Source of the DNA: an uncultured Dechloromonas sp. | GTDB lineage: Bacteria; Pseudomonadota; Gammaproteobacteria; Burkholderiales; Rhodocyclaceae | Length of the DNA: 47,527 nt | NCBI RefSeq assembly: GCF_945957265.1 | Contig: NZ_CAMFKO010000033.1 | Coordinates: 1 to 47,527 of the forward strand | Direction of reading: 5' to 3' | Shown: positions 26,718-35,842 of the stretch, piece after piece | How positions within the stretch are numbered: position 1 is the first letter of the stretch | How the letters are laid out: the number at the start of each line of letters is the position of its first letter | Notes under the pieces: generated by a model | Databases searched by the model: none | The model's input: only the letters and a program-made list of their open reading frames with translations | What the model was told of the DNA's origin: nothing | Made by a program: the position numbers and the translations under genes

Positions 26718-28934
26718 ATGGATGACGGTTCGGACGACGACCTGGTCTTTATCGAAGAGGAGCGACATCCGCAGGGGCCTTCGGCCCAGGATTCGAGTTG
26801 GCGCGTCCTGATTGTCGACGACGACCGCGATGTGCACGAAGCGACGGAGTTCGCCCTGTCCGGCGTCGAGATTCTCGGCCGGAAACTTGAACTGATTCAC
26901 GCCTTTTCCGGCAAGGAGGCGATTGCGCTGCTCGAGCGCGAGCAGGACGTCGCCGTGGTCCTGCTCGACGTGGTGATGGAAAGCGACGATGCCGGGCTGA
27001 AAACCGTCGAAGCGATACGCCAGGAGCTGATGCTGCTCAACATCCGCATCATCCTGCGTACCGGCCAGCCGGGCCAGGCTCCGGAGGCCGATACCATCGC
27101 CCGCTACGACATCAACGACTACAAGACCAAGAGCGAACTCACCCACGCCCGCCTGTTCACCACGCTGACCTCGGCGATTCGCTCCTACAGCCAGCTGAAA
27201 TGCCTCGACGCCAGCCGCCTGGGCCTGGAAAAGATCGTGTCGGCCAGCAACCAGTTCATCGCCGAAAAGGGACTGAACGCATTTGCCGATGGCGTCATCA
27301 CGCAACTGGCCAGCCTCATCGGCATCGCCCCCGAGGGCCTGGTCTGCGCCACCTCGTCCGAAGGCGCCGGCGACCCCGAGCAATATCGCGTCATCGCCGC
27401 AGCCGGCCGCTACCAGCATCTCATTCAGCACCGCCTGGAAGAAATCGACAACGTGCATATCGCCCGTTCGCTGAACCAGGTCCTGCGCAACCACTACAGC
27501 GTCGTGGGCAGTCGGGATATCACCCTGTTCTTCCGCAAGAACAGCACGGAGGGCTTCGCGGCATACATCGAGTCGGCAGCGCCGATTCGCGATGTAGACC
27601 AGCACCTGCTCGAGATTTTCTGCACCAACATCGCCCTCTGCGCCAAGAATATCGATCTGGTCACCGAGCTGCGCCTCGACGCGCTGGTCGACCGGCAGGT
27701 CGGCCTGCCCAATCGCAACGCGCTGATTGCCGAACTCGATCGCCGCGCCCACGACGGGGCGACATCCAACGTGGTCGCCCTGGTCGATATCGACCAGTTC
27801 GCGGCAACCAACGACATGCTGGGCCACGCTTACGGCGACGCCCTGCTCCGGGCGATGGCGCAACGCCTGCGCGCCCTATTCGACAGCAGCGTCTTCGTGG
27901 CGCGCCTCGCCGGCGACGCCTTCGCCCTGACCGGCCCGGCCCATCTCCTGGAAGCGGACAGCATCCAGCGCCTGTTCGCCCACCCCTTCCTGATCGACGA
28001 CATCGACCACGCGGTCTCGGTCTGCCTCGGCATCGCCGCCTGCGCGGATAGCGCCGATAGCCAGGACACCCTGAACAACGCCTACGTCGCCCTGCGGCGA
28101 GCCAAGGCGCTGGGGATCGGACAGTCGATCACCTTCTCGCCCGAAATCGGGGAAGCCGCCCGCCAGCGCACCTCGCTGCTCAGGGATTTGCGCCAGGCGT
28201 TCGAGCAGCGCGAGCTATCCATCGTCTATCAGCCGCAGATCGACCTGCAGACCGGCCGCATCATCGGCGCCGAGGCCTTGATGCGCTGGCAGCGCCGCAA
28301 CGGCCAGTTCGTGCCGCCGGAACAGTTCATCCCGATCGCCGAACAATCCGGCCTGATCGTGAGCATCGGTCGCTGGATGCTGCCGGAAGCCCTGCGCACG
28401 CTGAAACGCTTCCATCAGGCCGGGCTCGACGGGCTGCACATGGCCGTCAATGTCTCCAGCATTCAACTCCGGCAGCCGGGCTTCCTCGATTTCGTCAATG
28501 CCAGCCTCGCCGAAACGGACGTCGCCCCCAACCATCTCGAACTGGAGATTACCGAGTCGATCGCGCTGGAAAGCCTGGAAACGATGATCGCCCTGCTCAA
28601 CCAGCTGCGCAGCCGCGGCATCACCATCGCCATCGACGATTTCGGAACCGGCTATTCGTCGCTCAACTATCTCGAGCAACTGCCCATCGACCACCTGAAG
28701 ATCGACCGCTCCTTCGTCACCTCGCTCGCCTCGAGCGAACGGGGCAGCCGCATCGTCCGCACCATCGCCCTGCTCGGCAACGAGCTCGACGTCAGGACCG
28801 TGGCCGAAGGCGTCGAGAATCAAAGCACCGGGGATCGCCTGCGTGAATTCGGCTGCCATGCGGCCCAGGGCTACCACTACGCGCACCCGATGGACGAAAC
28901 CAGCTTCCTGGACTGGATGAAGGAACACGCGTGA
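26718..28934 (+). CDS. Response regulator with DUF3369, degenerate GGDEF and EAL domains
   Basis: 738-residue cytoplasmic response regulator. A receiver domain at about 27-170 has phosphorylatable Asp84 in VVLLDVVM. A DUF3369 domain follows (about 190-330, YRVIAAAGRYQHL). Next comes a GGDEF domain whose signature is degraded to AGDAF (398-402), so it should not make c-di-GMP. Last is an EAL domain with EAL at 519-521, LEITESIALES and DDFGTGYSS, which looks catalytically intact. Predicted output: phosphorylation-controlled c-di-GMP hydrolysis. The ATG at 26718 follows a GGGGG stretch; longer in-frame readings start inside lrgB. GTGA at 28931-28934 couples it to the lipoprotein gene, and a kinase gene follows, completing a sensor operon. 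Confidence 0.93.
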   Translation: MDDGSDDDLVFIEEERHPQGPSAQDSSWRVLIVDDDRDVHEATEFALSGVEILGRKLELIHAFSGKEAIALLEREQDVAVVLLDVVMESDDAGLKTVEAIRQELMLLNIRIILRTGQPGQAPEADTIARYDINDYKTKSELTHARLFTTLTSAIRSYSQLKCLDASRLGLEKIVSASNQFIAEKGLNAFADGVITQLASLIGIAPEGLVCATSSEGAGDPEQYRVIAAAGRYQHLIQHRLEEIDNVHIARSLNQVLRNHYSVVGSRDITLFFRKNSTEGFAAYIESAAPIRDVDQHLLEIFCTNIALCAKNIDLVTELRLDALVDRQVGLPNRNALIAELDRRAHDGATSNVVALVDIDQFAATNDMLGHAYGDALLRAMAQRLRALFDSSVFVARLAGDAFALTGPAHLLEADSIQRLFAHPFLIDDIDHAVSVCLGIAACADSADSQDTLNNAYVALRRAKALGIGQSITFSPEIGEAARQRTSLLRDLRQAFEQRELSIVYQPQIDLQTGRIIGAEALMRWQRRNGQFVPPEQFIPIAEQSGLIVSIGRWMLPEALRTLKRFHQAGLDGLHMAVNVSSIQLRQPGFLDFVNASLAETDVAPNHLELEITESIALESLETMIALLNQLRSRGITIAIDDFGTGYSSLNYLEQLPIDHLKIDRSFVTSLASSERGSRIVRTIALLGNELDVRTVAEGVENQSTGDRLREFGCHAAQGYHYAHPMDETSFLDWMKEHA

Positions 28935-30034
28935 CCTTCGCCGCCCGGCTTGGCGCCGCCCTGGCAGCCTGCATCCTGCTGGCCGGATGCATGGACAGGG
29001 AACCGGTCCGCATCGGCTTCATCGGCGAACTGACAGGCCCCTCCGCCGACCTCGGCGAAGCCGGGCGTAACGGCGTGATGCTGGCGATCGACCAGTACAA
29101 CAGCAGCGGCGGCCTGAACGGGCGCCGGATCGAATTGCTGGTCCGCGACACGGGCAATACGCCCGACAGCGCCATCAAGGCGGCCAGCGAGCTGCGCGAC
29201 GCCAAGGTGCTCGCCGTCATCGGCCCGATGACCGGCACGACCGCCAAAACGCTGGTGCCCTTCCACAACGCCGCCCAACTCGTCCTGCTTTCACCCAGCG
29301 TCACCGCGACCCAGTTCGCCGGCAACGACGACTATTTTTTCCGTCTCAGCTGGACGACCCGCGACGACGCCCAGGTCGCCGCCGCGCATTGTCTCGCACG
29401 CGGCATCAAGCGCCTGGGTGCGGCAGTCAACATGGACAACCACACCTTCGCGACGAGCTGGATGGGCGAGTTCAAGCAGGCTTTCGAAAAGGGCGGCGGC
29501 CAGATTCTCGCCATGCAGCACTTCCATTCCGCCGACGAGAGCCTGCTTCGACTGGTGCAAAAACTCCTGGCATCGCACCCCGACGGGCTGGTTTTCGTCG
29601 CCAACGCCGGCGACTCGGCGCGCCTGGCGCAACAGACGCGCAAGCTGAATCCGCGCATCCCGCTGCTGGCCACCGAGTGGGCGGGCACCGAACAACTGAT
29701 CGAACTCGGCGGCAGCACCGTGGAAGGCATGACGATCCTCATGCAATTCAACGTCGAGGACCGCTCCCCGCGCTACACCGATTTCCAGCAGCGCTACATG
29801 AAGCGATTCGGCCGCCTGCCGGGGGCTCCCAGCATTCTCGCCCACGACGCCGGCACGGTCCTGCTCGACACCCTGGCCCGGCGCCAGGACAACGCCTCGC
29901 TGAAAACGGCGCTGACCGAACTGGGGCCGTTCGAGGGCCTGCAGGGCAGCATCCAGTTCGACCGTTACGGCGACACCCGACGCACGGCCACCATGACCGA
30001 GATCCGGAACAGTCGCCTGATCCGTACGCCATGA
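28931..30034 (+). CDS. Periplasmic branched-chain amino acid-type binding lipoprotein
   Basis: 367-residue type I periplasmic binding protein (LivJ/Leu-Ile-Val-binding superfamily). A lipobox LAGC ends a short signal peptide (residues 1-19; Cys20 is lipidated). The fold markers VRIGFIGELTGPSADLGEAG, GGLNGRRIELLVRDT, AVIGPMTGTTAKTLVPF and ILAHDAGTVLLDTL are clear. No permease or ATPase gene is nearby, so it is unlikely to serve a local ABC importer. It sits between an EAL response regulator and a histidine kinase with four-base overlaps on both sides (GTGA, ATGA). This suggests it presents a ligand to the kinase. The start is GTG. The ligand is unknown; amino acids or amides are typical of the fold. 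Confidence 0.92.
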   Translation: MTFAARLGAALAACILLAGCMDREPVRIGFIGELTGPSADLGEAGRNGVMLAIDQYNSSGGLNGRRIELLVRDTGNTPDSAIKAASELRDAKVLAVIGPMTGTTAKTLVPFHNAAQLVLLSPSVTATQFAGNDDYFFRLSWTTRDDAQVAAAHCLARGIKRLGAAVNMDNHTFATSWMGEFKQAFEKGGGQILAMQHFHSADESLLRLVQKLLASHPDGLVFVANAGDSARLAQQTRKLNPRIPLLATEWAGTEQLIELGGSTVEGMTILMQFNVEDRSPRYTDFQQRYMKRFGRLPGAPSILAHDAGTVLLDTLARRQDNASLKTALTELGPFEGLQGSIQFDRYGDTRRTATMTEIRNSRLIRTP

Positions 30035-32328
30035 CCCTGCATCCCCGCTGGCACCTCCGCAGTTCATTGACCCTGCTGCTCGTCGCATCGTCGGCCATTG
30101 CCCTGCTCATTGCCTTTTCGCTGCTCCTGGCCTATTTCCAGCCGCGCCTTGCGGTCCAGACCCGGAGCGAACTGGGCAAGCTGAGCAACGACCTGGCCGG
30201 CCGTTCGGAGCGCGTGTTGTCCATCCTGCAGGGGCAACTCGAACTGGTCGCGGAAAGCGCCAAAAACGGCAACATCGGCACCGCGCAGGAGCAGATGGAC
30301 TTGATGATCGGCCAGGGCGCCTTCTCGGCCCTCTATCACATCGGCAGCAACGGCCGCATCACGCACGCCGCGGTGCGCCAGGACAGCCAGAAGCAGGTTG
30401 CCGAACTGCGCGATTTCGACCTGAGCAACGACCGCCTTCGCCTGCTCGTCATGCAACGCCTGCAAACGACGTGGAGCGACAAGTATCTTTCGCCATCCTC
30501 CCGGCGCCTGGCGGTGGCCATTGGCGTGTGGACCGGCGACGATGTGATCATCGGCGAGATACCGCTTTCCTACATCCTGGAAACGCTGACCGATTCGAGC
30601 CATCCGGCGGCATGGTCGATCTGGGTTACGGATGCCTACGGCGACCTTCTCGCCGACTCCGAGCGCGGCGAGCGCGTCGGTGTCGTCAATATCGCCAGCC
30701 TGCCGATTTTCGCCAGGGCGGAAAGCCAGAGCCAGGTCGTCGACCAGGCCGACTTCGAGGGGCGGACATATGACATGGCCGTCTCCCGGTCGACCCGGAT
30801 GCACTGGTATTTCGTCGTGCGCAGCCCGGCCGGCCTCGCCTCCCCCCAACTGCGCACGACCCTGAACCTGGGCCTCACCGCAATGATCTCGCTGATGCTG
30901 CTCAGCCTGGTGTTCGCTCCCATCTGGGCGGCGCGTACCGCCCGCCCGATCAACGCCATCGCCGAGCGCGCCAGGCAGCAGACCGAGGGGGAAACCGGCG
31001 GCGCATGGCCGCGCAGCTCGGTCATCGAGCTGAACCAGCTGTCCGCCGACATCGAACACATGTCGAATGTGATCCGGGAACGCGAGCGGGAACTGGAAAC
31101 CATCGTCGAATCGTCGCCCGTCGGCATGCTGCTGACCGAACCGAACCCCAGCTTCACCTTCGCCCGGGCCAACGAAGCCGTCCTCAAACTGCTCGGCTAT
31201 CGGCGCGACGAGATGCTTGGCAAGAGCGGGCTGGAGCTGGGCCTGTGGAAACATCTGGAAGATCGCGAGGCGATACTGTCCCAGTTGAACAATCAGGATA
31301 TCGGCCAGATCGAAACCTGGATTTACCGCAAGGACGGCAGCGAGTTCCTCGCCTTCATGCAGGCGCGCTCGGTGGACATGGGCGGCGCCAAGCGAACGAT
31401 CTGGGTCGCCGAGGACATCACCGAATTCCGCCGCATCGAGAACGAGGTCCGCGAACTCAATGCCGAACTCGAAGCCCGCGTCCAGAAACGCACCGAGCAA
31501 CTGCGCAAGGCCAACGCCGAGCTATCGACCACCGTCGAATACCTCAAACTTGCCCAGAACGAACTGGTGCGCTCGGAAAAGCTGGCCTCCCTGGGCTCCC
31601 TGGTCGCCGGCGTGGCCCACGAACTGAATACCCCCATCGGCAATGGCGTGATGGCCGTGAGCACCATGCGGGGCTCGCTGAAGCGCTTCCGCGAAGAAAG
31701 TGCGAGCGGCCTGAAGCGCTCCGTTCTCGACAGTTTCATCGAGGCGGTCGACACCGGATCGACGATTGCCGAGCGCAACCTGGAACGCGCCGCCGAACTG
31801 GTCGCCAGCTTCAAGCAGGTCGCGGCCGACCAGACCAGTTCCCAGCGCCGGAGCTTCAAGCTCGACGAAGTCGTCCGCGAAATCGCCCTGACGCTGGGGC
31901 CGACGCTCAGGCACAGCGTCGCCCGGCTCGACGTGGATATCCCGTCGACGATCACGATGGACAGCTATCCCGGACCCTTGGGGCAGATCGTCACCAACCT
32001 GATCACCAATGCCACCGTGCATGCCTTCACCGACAGGGAGCACGGCACCATCGCGGTCCGCGCCGAAAGCGACGGCGAGCGCCTGAAGCTGCGCATCAGC
32101 GACGACGGCATCGGCATCGCGCCCGACATGCTGTCGCGCATATTCGACCCCTTCGTCACCACCCGGATGGGACGCGGCGGCACGGGTCTCGGCCTGCACA
32201 TCGCGCACAACATCGCCGCCAACGTACTCGGCGGAAGCATCTCGGTAAGCAGCACCGCCGGCCGGGGCACGACATTCGAGCTGAACATCCCCCTGACGGC
32301 GCCGGTCCCGGACAGCGTGCCCGCCTGA
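30031..32328 (+). CDS. Membrane sensor histidine kinase (Cache-HAMP-PAS-HisKA-HATPase)
   Basis: 765 residues. Transmembrane helix at about 12-35, a Cache-like periplasmic domain to about 275, helix at 277-300, HAMP, PAS (about 345-455), a long coiled coil, then the kinase core. The phosphoacceptor is His530 in GVAHELNTPIGN. The ATP-binding lobe shows NLITNATVHAF (N box), DDGIGIAPDM (G1) and GTGLGLHIAHN (G2). The HELNTPIGN type of H-box is, as I recall, commonly paired with DUF3369 response regulators, which fits the gene two places upstream. The ATG overlaps the lipoprotein stop (ATGA). The likely circuit is lipoprotein to kinase to EAL regulator, so an external ligand would change c-di-GMP. 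Confidence 0.93.
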   Translation: MTLHPRWHLRSSLTLLLVASSAIALLIAFSLLLAYFQPRLAVQTRSELGKLSNDLAGRSERVLSILQGQLELVAESAKNGNIGTAQEQMDLMIGQGAFSALYHIGSNGRITHAAVRQDSQKQVAELRDFDLSNDRLRLLVMQRLQTTWSDKYLSPSSRRLAVAIGVWTGDDVIIGEIPLSYILETLTDSSHPAAWSIWVTDAYGDLLADSERGERVGVVNIASLPIFARAESQSQVVDQADFEGRTYDMAVSRSTRMHWYFVVRSPAGLASPQLRTTLNLGLTAMISLMLLSLVFAPIWAARTARPINAIAERARQQTEGETGGAWPRSSVIELNQLSADIEHMSNVIRERERELETIVESSPVGMLLTEPNPSFTFARANEAVLKLLGYRRDEMLGKSGLELGLWKHLEDREAILSQLNNQDIGQIETWIYRKDGSEFLAFMQARSVDMGGAKRTIWVAEDITEFRRIENEVRELNAELEARVQKRTEQLRKANAELSTTVEYLKLAQNELVRSEKLASLGSLVAGVAHELNTPIGNGVMAVSTMRGSLKRFREESASGLKRSVLDSFIEAVDTGSTIAERNLERAAELVASFKQVAADQTSSQRRSFKLDEVVREIALTLGPTLRHSVARLDVDIPSTITMDSYPGPLGQIVTNLITNATVHAFTDREHGTIAVRAESDGERLKLRISDDGIGIAPDMLSRIFDPFVTTRMGRGGTGLGLHIAHNIAANVLGGSISVSSTAGRGTTFELNIPLTAPVPDSVPA

Positions 32329-32372
32329 GCGCCGCCGATATCCGCCGGTCATTCGGCTTAGGGTAACTACCA

Positions 32373-34772
32373 ATGGCCGTAATGCCGCGGCGGACGAAGA
32401 ATTCGGCCATGTTGCCGCGCATCTCGTCCAAGCCCCCAAAACAAGCCTGGCTCTGGCTGGCCCCCTACGTCGCGATCGGCGTTTTTGCCGTGGCCATGCT
32501 CATCGTGACCGCCATCCTCCAGTGGCGCGAGCTGGATACCGCCCGCTCGGCGCTGGAGGGCGACATGCACTGGGCGGAGCGGACCATCGAATCCCGCCTC
32601 CACGCCCACCAGGATTTTCTGGCCGAACTGGGGCGCGAACAGGAATTCAAGCAGCTGACCTACGAGACCTTCCAGGTTCGCGCCTCGCGCTATGTGCGGG
32701 AAAACAGCGAAATCCTGGCCATCGTCTGGGTCAACACCGACGGCAAGGTCGAATGGGTGGCCCCCAACGAAGCGACGGCGACCTTCGTCGGCGAGCAGAT
32801 CGAGGGCAACCGCCTGAGCGCCCTGCAGGAGGCGCTGCGCATCCGCCGCGAACTGGTTTCCCCGGATTACCGGGATGTCACCCAGCGCGCGGTCCACGAC
32901 ATCATCCTGCCGGTCCAGCGGGGTAGTGCCGACCTCGGCGCCTTCATCGCCCTGCAATCGCTCGAGGGCCTGCTGAGGTCCACGCTGCCCGCCGTGTTCA
33001 CGACCCGCTACAGCCTTACCGTCGTCAGCGCCGACAACCGCGAGGTGTACACCAATTCGTCGGTCAAGCCGACGGACCGCCAGCTCTCCGGCCTGATCAA
33101 CCTGGAGCTGCCGAACAACCGGCTCGGGCTGAACATCGTCGCCTATCGCGGCGGCGGCGCCTGGCTCCCCTTCCTTCCCGCGGCGCTGATCATCGTCCTC
33201 ACCCTGATCGCGACGGTCACCCTGATCCTGCTGCGCCGCCACGCCAGGCATCGCGCCGCCACCGAAGAGGAACTGCGGGCGGCCTACGCCTTCCGCCAGG
33301 CCATGTCGAACTCGCTGATCACCGGCCTGCGCGCCATCGACCTCGACGGCCGGATCACCTTCGTCAACGCCTCGTTCTGCCGGATGACCGGATTCAACGA
33401 AAACGAGCTGGTCGGCATCAAGCCCCCCTACCCCTACTGGCCGCCCGAGGAATTCGACAAGCTGCAGAACAACATCGACACGGCGCTGGCGGGAAAGGCG
33501 CCGGCCAGCGGCTTCGAGATGCGGATCATGCGCAAGAACGGGGAACGCTTCGACGTACGCCTCTACTTCTCGCCGCTGATCGACACCAACGGCCAGCAGA
33601 TCGGCTGGATGGCCTCGCTGAACGACATCACCGAACCCAAGCGGGTCCGCGTCGAACTCGAGCGCGCCCACGAACGCTTCGTGACGGTCATCGACGGCCT
33701 CGATTCGGCCGTGCACGTCGCCGATGCGCAAAGCGGCGAGATCCTGTTCGCCAACCGCGCTTTCCAGAACATCTACGGATTCGACGCCGTCGGCCGCGAT
33801 ACCGCGCTGGTCACCTCTCCCTGCCGCCCCCCGCCGGACGCCTACCTGCACGATCCGGCGCGCATCAGCGGCGAAGAACTGCCCTGCGAAATCTACGACG
33901 GCGAAATCCAGCATGCCCTGTCGGGTCACTGGTATCACCTGCACGAGCGCGCCATCCGCTGGGTGGACGGCCGCACCGTCCGTGTCCAGGTGGCCGCCGA
34001 CATCACCGACCGCAAGCATATCGACGAGGTCAACCTGCAGCAGCAAAAGCGCCTGGAACAAACCTCGCGACTGATCACCATGGGCGAGATGGCCTCGTCG
34101 CTGGCCCACGAGCTGAACCAGCCGCTGTCGGCCATCGCCAACTACTGCGCCGGCTGCGTCAAGCGCATGCAGGCCGGCAACTACAAGCTGGACGACCTGC
34201 TGACCGCCATGCAGAAGGCCTCGAGCCAGGCCGAGCGGGCCGGCAAGATCATTCGCCGCATGCGCGACATGGTCAAGAAGGGCGACCCCAACCGGCAACC
34301 CATCGCCTTGCCGGAACTGATCGACGAAGCCCGCGCCTTTGCCGACATCGAGGCCCAGCGCACCGGAACGCAGATCATCGTGGACATCCCGGAGGACTTG
34401 CCACGCATCGTCGTTGACCGCATCATGATCGAACAGGTGCTGCTCAATCTGGTGAAGAACGGCATCGAGGCGATGAGCGACGTTCCGGTCGAGCGACGCC
34501 AGCTGCGCTTGCTGGCCCGCCTGGTCGACGAGCGGATGATGGAGGTCACCGTCTCGGATCACGGTCACGGGCTTGCGGCAGAGGACGTCGAGAAGATTTT
34601 TGCCCCCTTCTACACGACCAAGCCGGAAGGCATGGGTATCGGGCTTGCCATTTGCCGCTCCATCATCGAGTTCCACCAGGGGCGCCTGTGGGTCAGCCCG
34701 CGCCGCGACGGCGGCACCGAGTTCCACTTCACCGTACCGACCGAGGAATGCAACGGGGATAGCAATGAGTGA
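32373..34772 (+). CDS. PAS-domain sensor histidine kinase (DctS/FixL-like)
   Basis: 799 residues. Transmembrane helices at about 27-48 and 263-288 enclose a periplasmic sensor of ~215 residues. Two PAS domains follow (about 310-545). The HisKA domain has phosphoacceptor His579 in SSLAHELNQPLSAI, and the ATPase domain has LLNLVKNGIEAM, DHGHGLAAEDVEK and GMGIGLAICRSIIE. The layout and H-box resemble DctS (C4-dicarboxylate sensing) and FixL-like kinases. No haem-binding PAS signature was established, so oxygen sensing is not claimed. Starts at 32373 or in-frame ATGs at 32382 and 32409 are all possible. The gene is 44 bases downstream of the first kinase and overlaps its response regulator by 8 bases. 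Confidence 0.92.
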   Translation: MAVMPRRTKNSAMLPRISSKPPKQAWLWLAPYVAIGVFAVAMLIVTAILQWRELDTARSALEGDMHWAERTIESRLHAHQDFLAELGREQEFKQLTYETFQVRASRYVRENSEILAIVWVNTDGKVEWVAPNEATATFVGEQIEGNRLSALQEALRIRRELVSPDYRDVTQRAVHDIILPVQRGSADLGAFIALQSLEGLLRSTLPAVFTTRYSLTVVSADNREVYTNSSVKPTDRQLSGLINLELPNNRLGLNIVAYRGGGAWLPFLPAALIIVLTLIATVTLILLRRHARHRAATEEELRAAYAFRQAMSNSLITGLRAIDLDGRITFVNASFCRMTGFNENELVGIKPPYPYWPPEEFDKLQNNIDTALAGKAPASGFEMRIMRKNGERFDVRLYFSPLIDTNGQQIGWMASLNDITEPKRVRVELERAHERFVTVIDGLDSAVHVADAQSGEILFANRAFQNIYGFDAVGRDTALVTSPCRPPPDAYLHDPARISGEELPCEIYDGEIQHALSGHWYHLHERAIRWVDGRTVRVQVAADITDRKHIDEVNLQQQKRLEQTSRLITMGEMASSLAHELNQPLSAIANYCAGCVKRMQAGNYKLDDLLTAMQKASSQAERAGKIIRRMRDMVKKGDPNRQPIALPELIDEARAFADIEAQRTGTQIIVDIPEDLPRIVVDRIMIEQVLLNLVKNGIEAMSDVPVERRQLRLLARLVDERMMEVTVSDHGHGLAAEDVEKIFAPFYTTKPEGMGIGLAICRSIIEFHQGRLWVSPRRDGGTEFHFTVPTEECNGDSNE

Positions 34773-35373
34773 GCAGATACAGACCATCCACATGGTCGAC
34801 GACGACGAGGCCATGCGCGACTCGATGACCTGGCTGCTGGAGGGCGAAGGCTACAAGGTGGCCTGCTTCGACTCGGCCGAGGCCTTCCTCAAGGCGTATC
34901 ACGGCGACATGCGCGGCTGCCTGGTGCTCGACGTCCGGATGCCGGAAATGAGCGGACTCGAACTGCAGGAAAAGCTCGACAGCCTGGGTTCGCAGCTGCC
35001 GGTCATCTTCGTCACCGGCCACGGCGACGTGCCGATGGCGGTCGGCGCCCTGCAGCGCGGCGCCTGCGATTTCATCGAGAAACCCTTCCACAACGAAGAC
35101 CTGCTGTCGCGCATCGTCCGCGCCCTGGCGCTCGACAACGAACTGGCCGAACGCCGCCAGCGCGACGGCGCAATCTCGTCGCGCCTCGATCAGCTCACCC
35201 AGCGCGAGCGCGAAGTCATGGACCTGGTGGTCGCCGGCAAGCTGAACAAGCAGATCGCCGACGACCTGAACATCAGCATGAAGACCGTCGAGGCCCACCG
35301 GGCGCGGGTCATGGAAAAGATGGGCGTGCGCACCCTGGCCGAACTGGTCAAGGCGGTCATGTCGGTCAACTGA
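34765..35373 (+). CDS. Two-component response regulator, LuxR/FixJ type (DctR-like)
   Basis: 202 residues. The N-terminal receiver has the acidic pocket VDDDEAMRDS, phosphorylatable Asp56 in LVLDVRMPEMSG, conserved Thr in FVTGHGDVPMAV and Lys in DFIEKPF. A LuxR-type helix-turn-helix follows (LTQREREVMDLVVAGKLNKQIADDL and TVEAHRARVMEKM, residues ~140-200, read for the T/S-V-x-x-H core). It is the FixJ/DctR/TtrR subfamily. The start codon lies inside the 3' end of the kinase gene (8-base overlap), so the two are coupled and are a cognate pair. No target promoter is evident nearby. Confidence 0.95.
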   Translation: MSEQIQTIHMVDDDEAMRDSMTWLLEGEGYKVACFDSAEAFLKAYHGDMRGCLVLDVRMPEMSGLELQEKLDSLGSQLPVIFVTGHGDVPMAVGALQRGACDFIEKPFHNEDLLSRIVRALALDNELAERRQRDGAISSRLDQLTQREREVMDLVVAGKLNKQIADDLNISMKTVEAHRARVMEKMGVRTLAELVKAVMSVN

Positions 35374-35420
35374 CCCGGGGCGGGCGCCTCCTCAATGGCC
35401 CGCCACCGGCCGGCGACACT

Positions 35421-35753
35421 TCACAGCGGAATGATGTCGTCGCCGCCGATCCCCATGTCGCCCAGATAGTGGGTCTGCTGGCGTACTTCCTTGCGCCGCA
35501 GCAGCTTTTCCTGAACCTTGGCCGGCAGGTCGGTGAACAGGATCACCTCCTTGGCGATCAGCAACTCGATCAAGTCCTCGACAGCCCGGACGAAGCCCCG
35601 GTCGAGCTGGTCCAGCTCGCTCTGCCGCCAGCGGTCGTGGAGGTACTGGAGAACGTCGGGATGATCGCTGGGCAGCGACTCCTGCGTCGCGCTGAGCGGC
35701 GTCGAATGCAATTCGGCGATCTGCCCCTGGTCATCCCTGCTCACGTAAAGCAT
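35421..35753 (-). CDS. Small conserved protein ('tryptophan synthase beta-like' family)
   Basis: 110-residue cytoplasmic protein of a small betaproteobacterial family that databases often label tryptophan synthase subunit beta-like. The label is misleading, as no PLP lysine or TrpB fold is visible. Family features are the start MLYVSRDDQGQIAEL, an acidic middle, and the conserved core VRAVEDLIELLIAKEVILFTDLPAKVQEKLL (quoted only in part: EDLIELLI and FTDLP). The ATG at 35753 was chosen over one 21 bases upstream because an AAGGAG site sits 6 bases before it. Function unknown. It is convergent with the response-regulator gene. Confidence 0.85.
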   Translation of the reverse strand: MLYVSRDDQGQIAELHSTPLSATQESLPSDHPDVLQYLHDRWRQSELDQLDRGFVRAVEDLIELLIAKEVILFTDLPAKVQEKLLRRKEVRQQTHYLGDMGIGGDDIIPL

Positions 35754-35842
35754 GCCGGCTCCTTCATCTGTCATTCGGGGAAGTCTGCATCAGCCCGCCA
35801 GCCTTTGCAATTGGACCTCCGTCCAGTCCCGCCCGGGCCGCC

